In this document: positions 59,401 to 64,000 of the stretch, piece by piece | Numbering within the stretch: the first letter of the stretch is position 1 | Layout of the letters: each line of letters starts with the position of its first letter | Source of the DNA: Nectonema munidae | Taxonomy: Eukaryota; Nematomorpha; Nectonematoida; Nectonematidae | Reading direction: 5' to 3' | Assembly: GCA_030549495.1 (NCBI GenBank) | Contig: JAUIRK010000330.1 | Coordinates: forward strand, 85,529-149,528 | Length of the DNA: 64,000 nt | The notes under the pieces: model-generated | What the model saw: the letters and a program-made list of their open reading frames with translations, nothing else | The model's database searches: none | Told to the model about the DNA's origin: nothing | Made by a program: the position numbers and the translations under genes

Positions 59401-61553
59401 TATACACACTCACGGAATATGTACAAAAACATCAAACAAAATAAACAGGAGATAGTAATAATGATGATGACAGCATATGTGAGAACAGAAATCTTTTTTA
59501 AAGCCACGCCTGTAAAATCAATTATTTCTAAATATTCTTTAGATATGTTGGTGGCAGTCAACTTGGGCAGCAAACGCATCAATCTTTACAATCATCCTTT
59601 CCACAAGTTCCTCCTGCTTCTAATTGGTCTCAAAATTTACAAAGTCCTTTATCTTCACAATTTGATGCGAGTAATTTTATTTGTTCTTTTTTACCACCCA
59701 CCTGCTGGCTGGCATCTTAAATTCTACCAATGCCTTTTTAATCTTTTGATGACGTTGGTTATATTATTATCTTTAATTTTTTAGATTTATATTTTTTAAT
59801 ATAAATCTCTCTCCTAGTATGGGTGATGTTACAGAATCCGCTGAGGTCATTGAATAACATGACTAAAATGTGTATGCTTGGCTTTCGTATATTCCTTACT
59901 GTAGCGCAAACACATCGCCGTTTTTCATATATTGGTCAAATTGCACTATACATTTACGATTGAATTTTGTATATGCCTTGCTGGATGTCGAATATATGCA
60001 AATTTTTCCTATTTACTCTACAAGTTTGTTTATACAAATTATTTTGTTGTGATGAGTTTTTCAAAATTCATTGTGTATTGTATACTTTTCTTACTAAAAT
60101 AAATGTGCATGATCAAACCAATAAAACTTCACCATATCTAAAGAGAGGTTTTATCCTTGGTGTCAATCAAGTAGCATCATTTATTTCATTGGTAGAGAGT
60201 TATCTAATAAACTGAGCGTACATTCTTTGCACGGATTCTGCAACACAACCCTATTTAGCCACGATTTACTACAGCATTAATGGAGGCATCATTAATATAA
60301 GTATACATTTGATCTGTTTATAAATGTTTGAAAATGAAAATTGGCATAAAGCTCAGTCTTTTCTATAGTTTGTAAACATCGTATACAAATTGGTACTCAT
60401 GATTACATATATTTTAAATAGAGTAAATAATCCGTATATTCCATAAGAAGGATTAATCTCAAAAATCATTCGACTTATGTCTTAAATTTTATTATATTTT
60501 TGAAATTTATAATTATTTAATTTTGTTTCATTGTAAAAATTTGAAGAATAGGTATGAAAATATATTTGTTTACTAATATGCTGTTTGATTTTTTTACAAC
60601 ACAATCAACTTTAAATTTTTTTAGAATTAGTAAGGCAAGGGTCCATATGGTTTCTAATATAAGGTCTATTTGACTTGTATATTACTTATTAAGATAAAAT
60701 TTCTAATCCATATGGAGTTGATAATTGGTCTTCTTTTTATGAACAACAGTCCCAAAGCCAAAGATCAAATCAAGTATTGAATTCAAATTTTTTTTACGAA
60801 TTCCTTATTCTTTACTTCTTATTCTATATGCATTTAAGTCTGTCGTGAGTCCTCAAGGATATCCGTATCAACAGAATTTATCGCCACTTCAAAATTCAAG
60901 AATTCCTTCACAAGGTAGTGTCTTTCTTTTCCTAAGATACATAACCCATTTCCACTTGTAGATCACCTTTTTGTGAGTCAAACAAGTTATGGCGTTAGGT
61001 AAAGGTATTTATCGGGCTTTCTCGTGGTGCTATCTTTATTCAAAATACTTATCACATTGTTAAGTGGTCATTGATATAAAAAGATAACCTAACAGGAATA
61101 GCAATATGTTGTTACAAAAAACTCTAACACATTAAAATCTCATTGGCCGAAGTTGGACAAGTCTAGAATTGGGCTTCCTACCCTGACTAAAAGACACTTG
61201 TCAAAATCTACATTAAATGATGGTCGAGTATGCGCTTGCTTAGAAATAAATTCGCTATCACTGGCGTATAACACACTTTTCCCGTTATCTTGAAGTGTTT
61301 ATCTTTGATCACATAACGAATTTGATTTTTTGAAACTAAACAAACATTAAACCATCAGAAAAAAGTTTCAATTTTATTTCCTATCATACATAATATAGAG
61401 AGTAAAATGATTCCTTGTTTTTTACTCGATTATACATTACTTTACTTCGAAATGAAAATATTTTAAGGTCAACTGCAATCTTCTTCAATTCCTGACTACT
61501 CAGAACAGTGGGATGAGTACTATAAAAGAAGTATGATATTTTTAATTGATTAG
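41456..61553 (+). CDS. FUBP: FUBP/KSRP-like protein with four KH domains
   Basis: Twenty coding exons can be joined with consistent phase at GT-AG sites: 41456-41515, 41754-41832, 41942-41989, 43035-43088, 43145-43219, 45385-45442, 45501-45672, 45730-45828, 47353-47391, 49547-49585, 49814-49852, 50571-50676, 50730-50836, 52510-52597, 56632-56795, 56861-56925, 59543-59670, 60694-60773, 60839-60914, 61468-61553; about 553 residues. The N-terminus has the FUBP-type AIQRAKLIAEKIG helix. KH1 (about 64-124) has the loop GKGG, KH2 (156-228) GQKG followed by MLMIQDG, KH3 (255-325) GKNG, KH4 (337-409) GKGG. A Q/S/P-rich tail follows, ending in PDYSEQWDEYYKR, the tyrosine motif of FUBP C-termini. Family role: single-stranded DNA/RNA binding in transcription, splicing and mRNA decay. 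The last exon may instead splice at 61530, giving a longer tail. Human FUBP1 is 644 residues. The symbol denotes the family, not a specific paralogue. Confidence 0.9.
42255..42332 (+). repeat. tRNA-like pseudogene or SINE head
   Basis: TTCGGTAG at the 5' side could pair with CCACCGAA at the 3' side as an acceptor stem with one mismatch. A B box, TTGTTCGATTCCC, lies at 42304-42316 and an A-box-like TAGTGTAGTGTGG precedes it. The T-stem pairing is poor, so this is a decayed tRNA or SINE. It lies in a FUBP-like gene intron. Confidence 0.5.
45165..45345. other. GC-richer structured island in a FUBP intron
   Basis: A block clearly richer in G/C than its intron, ending just before the exon at 45385. 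It contains a perfect 7-bp hairpin (45174-45192, CGGAGGA..TCCTCCG) and another stem, AAACTTG..CAAGTTT (about 45202-45221). It resembles neither a neighbouring transposon nor an exon in frame. A small intronic RNA, a conserved regulatory element or an unknown repeat are all possible. Confidence 0.35.
46922..47014 (+). mobile_element. Partial piggyBac-type MITE (ACTAGT subfamily)
   Basis: Left-end type sequence GAGGACCAGTG followed by the dyad GGGACACTAGTCTCCC and an ATCGTCTGC motif. The right part is replaced by the next MITE. The left TTAA is degraded. Confidence 0.6.
47015..47152 (-). mobile_element. piggyBac-type MITE (copy 5, TATCATATATATGATA subfamily)
   Basis: Terminal sequences CTTTCGTGACCAG and CTGGTCACGAAAG are inverted repeats. 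TTAA is present on the right (47149-47152). A perfect palindrome, GTATCATATATATGATAC, lies inside the right end. TCGTCTGC-type motifs are arranged as in copies 1-3, in reverse orientation. Confidence 0.8.
47545..47615 (+). repeat. Weak tRNA-like fragment
   Basis: A B-box-like GGTTCAAATTCC lies at 47595-47606 after a GC-richer segment. The A box is unclear. Confidence 0.3.
47871..48617 (+). mobile_element. hAT-type non-autonomous element, outer
   Basis: The ends GGTTCTCAACC (47878 onwards) and GGTTGAGAACCACTA (to about 48616) are inverted repeats of the common CAGTGGTTCTCAACC hAT class. Its right side has the GGGCCGC..GTGGCCCTCAGGGCCGCGG stretch seen in such elements. It is interrupted by a younger relative at 47939-48361. 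Confidence 0.7.
47939..48361 (+). mobile_element. hAT-type MITE nested in another, perfect 8-bp duplication
   Basis: The ends CAGTGGTTCCCA and TGGGAACCACTG are perfect 12-bp inverted repeats. They are flanked on both sides by the identical 8-mer CTCTAGAT (47931-47938 and 48362-48369). This is the clearest insertion footprint in the window. 423 bp, non-coding. Confidence 0.93.
49136..49337. repeat. Long near-perfect foldback hairpin with hammerhead-like core
   Basis: The arms 49136-49219 and 49254-49337 are 84 bp each and differ at three positions, all transitions, around a 34-bp AT-rich loop. Each arm, read towards its outer end, carries CTGAAGAAGG then CCGAAAT, which resembles the CUGANGA..GAAA core of hammerhead ribozymes found in Penelope-like and other retroelements. 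It lies in an intron of the FUBP-like gene and is therefore likely transcribed. Confidence 0.75.
51418..51983 (+). mobile_element. hAT-like fragment between two directly repeated ends
   Basis: CAGGGTGTCTA(C/G)CAACC begins both 51418 and 51828. About 130 bp after each start are alike (CTTGAATTCAAAG.ACACCTCTTG, then TGATAAATAAAATGTTAAT). Between them the frame at 51557-51775 (FRDDCRKFLFGIVDKITERSPLKS..) resembles a C-terminal part of hAT-type transposases from memory. The repeats are direct, not inverted, so this may be two stacked partial elements. Confidence 0.45.
53582..55370 (-). pseudogene. Relic of an uncharacterised multi-exon gene family
   Basis: I recall this family from many invertebrate genomes as unnamed proteins, but I know no function or agreed transposon class. 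In order on the - strand: a Cys-rich N-terminal part (FCYICGQ; then FCCKTCVENLRRWTKG, IPMQWRE, CYFCLTDLTG), a linker with LSKESSQLLASRL and YWYRSRDEEF.FF, a central ICGDLK/GMQGGYTKYPCFLCLW.SRA-like stretch, and the C-terminal HFLRSHLDYFPENCGDYSEK, GERFHQDLKCMEERYQG and CWCLKRD. At least two GT-AG introns seem to be original. Beyond those the reading frame is interrupted at about three places, so this copy looks dead. It lies antisense inside an intron of the FUBP-like gene. Because members recur with such decay, a mobile origin is plausible. Confidence 0.7.
56398..56495 (+). mobile_element. Degraded piggyBac-type MITE fragment
   Basis: GAATCTTTTGCG, ATCTTCTGC and a CTAGTCGTTACCCTGTTA right end align with the right two-thirds of copies 2 and 4. 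The TTAA is lost. Confidence 0.45.
57000..57240 (+). repeat. Dispersed GTCGG-rich repeat
   Basis: Shares CATATGGAGTGAGCTTTCT and a GTCGA/GTCGG-rich body with 29278-29430 (opposite strand) and 5700-5865. It ends GACTCGCCAACCCTGCTC, which looks like a CAGGGTTGGCGAGTC terminal repeat in reverse. Non-coding. Confidence 0.6.
57241..58933. other. FUBP-like gene intron sequence
   Basis: AT-rich with AAT microsatellites (about 57616-57635). Nothing recognised. Confidence 0.5.
58934..59265 (-). mobile_element. GCGCACAT MITE, copy B
   Basis: The ends GGGCGCACATCC (58937 onwards) and GGATGTGCACC (to about 59253) form a terminal inverted repeat. The body matches copy A at 33265-33505 on the opposite strand. 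G- and C-tracts lie beside one end, as at 31560 and 33300. Confidence 0.65.
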
Positions 61554-61871
61554 TAAAACTAATTAATTTGAATGAATGTGTAGAACTCAAATTTTCAATG
61601 AGATTGCACAATATCACACTTTAAATAGACATTATTATGACTGTTGTAAAAATTTGTGAATTTTTTAGACTTGACCTCACTTCTCACTATTAAATTTTAT
61701 ATCATACAAAATGTAATTTTAACTGAATTTATAAAAAAATTTGTGTACAACTGTTTTTAAAGTGTAATATTTTACTTTATTTTTTATTGCAATTAATTCT
61801 AGTTTGTCTACAAATTGGTTACAAACATAGAAATTTTACTTGTCCACACTTGTGCAAAACTTTTATAGCAA

Positions 61872-62035
61872 CATTAACCCATTAAGTCTCAAACTTATAT
61901 AATAATAGATTATTATGCTAAAAACTAATTATTTCGTTGTTTTTTAATGCAATAAATGTAAAACGTGCATTTGAATCAAAAAAAATTTGAATTCAATTTT
62001 TAGATTGTTCCCAAATGGGAACATTGGGATAATTG
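61872..62035. mobile_element. piggyBac end or MITE remnant beside the transposase relic
   Basis: TTAACCCATTAAGTCTCAAA at 61874 onward matches the left end of copy 3. GTTCCCAAATGGGAACATTGGGATAA near 62005-62031 matches the palindrome plus end in reverse. It may be a 160-bp MITE or the outer part of the adjacent piggyBac element. Confidence 0.6.
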
Positions 62036-62096
62036 AATGATATTTTACAAAGGAAAAAACACTATAAAAATTTATTTATAAAATGTAGAGAAATAT

Positions 62097-63712
62097 TTAA
62101 CAATGAAATTGATCAAAACAATGCAAGTGAAGTCTCAGATTACATGTTTCACATCGCAAACGTCAATTTTTGGACAGTGTTTACATCTTCCTTGTGTCGT
62201 TTGTTTTGTCTGATGAAGCAAACTAAGATTTATGCAATCCAGCCGTCTTTTACACGATCCTCTCAAAATACTTAAATCTTTAGAGCGTATAAGGGATCTG
62301 GTAATTTCTCTTCGAAACTCTAAATGACTTATTTGTTCCTAATTTTTTACTCAAACGCCAAGAAGACAAACACACATATTGAGTAAGTTTATCCAAATGC
62401 AATTGTACCATTTTTTATCTCTAATACTTGGTCGGCATTGAGACAAAAGTTTGTTTAATAACTTATTATAACCAAAGGTTGAGTTATTTCTTTTCTTATT
62501 TATCATACCTTTCAGCCATTTTGAAGTTTTGCAACAAGGTAGAGTTCCATAGCAATTTGAAATTATTACTACTGGACGATTGTCGTTCCATTGACAATAA
62601 GTAATATCTCGAAAATGAAAATTTTCAGTCTCCTCTCTTTCTTTTTCATTTTTTTGTTTCTCTAATTCGGCAACCACGGTTAACTTTTAGTTAATACCCT
62701 TTTTTCTAAGTATTTGAAATAGTTTAACAGAAGAAAAGTAATTATCCATAAAAATAAAGTGGTCTTTCTGTTCAATTACTGTTGTTAGTTTGCGAACTAC
62801 TCTCTTCTAAAGTTTCAGAATAATCATCTTTGTAGTCTTTTCCAATATATACGCCAAAGTTATAAGGATATCCGAACGAAGATGTTAAAACCCACATTTT
62901 CATACCAAACTTGATTGGCTTTCCTTTTATATACTGTTTAAGACTATTTTTTCCCATTATAAGGTATCATTTGTTCATCAAGCGACAAATATCTATCGAT
63001 AATGCCAAACTGCCACAAATTTTTTTTACAATATTTTTGAGTGGACGAATTTTTCTGTCTTCTTTATTTAGAGTATCATTGTTGGCAAAGTGTATATACT
63101 TCTTTATCTCTTGAAATCGGGTTTGATTCATTGCTTTTCTTATAAACTCTAACTTAAAATCCTCATCTAATCTCTAATTGAAGAAAGACTATGGTAACCT
63201 GAAAATAAAATGATTCCAAAAAAAATTGGAATTTCTTCAAGTGAAAGTCTAAAATTCATGTTACCTTTTTGTTGAGCATATTTTTCGCTTTCTTCTTGAA
63301 TTAACATGAATATTTCAATAGAAAAAAAATCAAACACCTTTTTTTGTGTCGATTCTGGATATTTATCCTCAAGGTTAAATATTTCTGGTGATATAGGTTC
63401 ACTACTGAATGCTTTTACTTTCTTTGAATCTGCTTTGTTCGATTTGATTTTGTTTTCTTTTTCATCAACATCGTCAAATAAATCATTTTGTGACGTTTTA
63501 GAACGATATTTAATATTTATTTCAATTTCGCCAGCAACAGCATTATTCAAATTCTCATTTTCTAGCCTATCCAATTCTTCATCTGTTATTTCATCTACTT
63601 TGCAGTGAGGAAGAAGTACAATCATTGCTGCTTCTTCATTGATTGATAATTGTTCAACTTCATTTATAGCATCAGCTAAAGTTTTAGTAATTTTGGTACG
63701 AATATGAGACAT
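62097..63712 (-). pseudogene. Broken piggyBac transposase (PGBD-like)
   Basis: On the - strand: ATG at 63712, an acidic N-terminal part, then FDFFSIEIFMLIQEESEKYAQQ and IPIFFGIILFSGYHSL (about 63340-63180), typical of the piggyBac domain start. LSLDEQMIPYNGK and then GKPIKFGMKMWVL (about 62990-62890) include the first conserved aspartate region, and FMDNYFSSVKLFQILRKKGI (about 62750-62690) carries another catalytic-type aspartate. The C-terminus ends in a Cys/His cluster (GRCKHCPK, then LRCETCNLRLHLHCF, 62180-62100) as in PGBD proteins. The parts are split among frames with several stops, so it is inactive. The start chosen is the first ATG giving a piggyBac-like N-terminus; an upstream in-frame ATG at 63775 is less likely. 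Confidence 0.88.
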
Positions 63713-63843
63713 TTTATAATTGGAAAAAATAAAATTATTAAAAAAAAACTTAAAATTTGAAATATGTAGTGTCACTTAGAAATTAAATAAAGGTAAATAA
63801 TTTTAAGTTATAAATATTCTTAAAAAAAAATTTATTGAAATTT

Positions 63844-64000
63844 TATAAGTGAATTGTTCCAATGTTCCCAATTGGGAAGAAATTATAAAAATACAAATTC
63901 ACTGAATTTATCCAATATTTATATTAATTTTATATTTAATAAATATATAAAAACAATTTTTAATAAGTATGAAAAGCTGAAGTTATCAATCACTTTAGTA
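63844..64000 (+). mobile_element. Possible further piggyBac-type end, running off the window
   Basis: CCAATGTTCCCAATTGGGAA near 63858-63877 is the palindrome-plus-end signature of this MITE class in left-end orientation. The TTAA and outer repeat are degraded and the rest lies outside the window. Confidence 0.35.

Noticed and set aside
59389-59784. 131-residue + strand frame
   Set aside because: Overlaps the FUBP exon 59543-59670 in another frame. The exon frame (GGSQLGQQTHQSLQSSF type) fits the gene and splices in phase.
60962-60998. Possible extra FUBP exon (D-H-L-F-V-S-Q frame)
   Set aside because: It has good splice sites, but its phase does not join to the next exon with the tyrosine motif. 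Kept only as a possible alternative 3' end.

Overview
The window is AT-rich, intron-containing eukaryotic DNA dense in transposable-element relics. It suggests an invertebrate, most likely an arthropod. A copepod such as a sea louse is a guess from overall style (Merlin, piggyBac, Tigger/pogo and hAT relics, very AT-rich introns), not from a diagnostic gene.

Three host genes can be supported. (1) On the + strand from 23498 there is a small secreted-precursor gene: signal peptide, acidic/basic spacer, then three short degenerate repeats separated by dibasic sites. It looks like a neuropeptide or peptide-hormone precursor that I do not recognise. (2) On the - strand, 31286 to 28405, lies GPN3, a GPN-loop GTPase, in two exons. 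Its single ~2 kb intron carries a dead hAT transposase. (3) On the + strand, 41456 to about 61553, lies a four-KH-domain protein of the FUBP/KSRP family. I could assemble it as 20 coding exons whose splice phases are mutually consistent (about 553 residues). Its introns are filled with transposon remains, including an antisense relic of an unnamed multi-exon gene family.

Region by region: 1-23 kb is gene-poor, with tRNA-derived SINE-like pieces, TTAA-flanked MITEs of piggyBac type and foldback repeats. 23-25 kb holds the precursor gene. 28-31.3 kb holds GPN3. 31.5-36 kb is a repeat cluster: a 22-G tract, a pyrimidine minisatellite, hAT-type MITEs, and a CTAAC-rich satellite split by a MITE cluster and by a whole-length Merlin transposon with perfect 25-bp terminal inverted repeats. 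36.6-38.5 kb is a 5'-truncated LINE. 38.7-39.9 kb is a Tigger/pogo relic. 41.4-61.6 kb is the FUBP-like gene. 62.1-63.7 kb is a broken piggyBac transposase, plausibly related to the source of the TTAA MITEs elsewhere in the window.

Most unusual points: the TTAA MITE subfamilies carry different palindromes at the same position while their terminal repeats vary in a matched way; a near-perfect 84-bp-arm hairpin with a hammerhead-like core lies in a FUBP intron; a 57-nt FUBP intron can be read through in frame; three consecutive 39-nt in-frame exons occur; and the peptide-precursor gene is unrecognised. No CRISPR array, rRNA gene or intact tRNA gene was seen.
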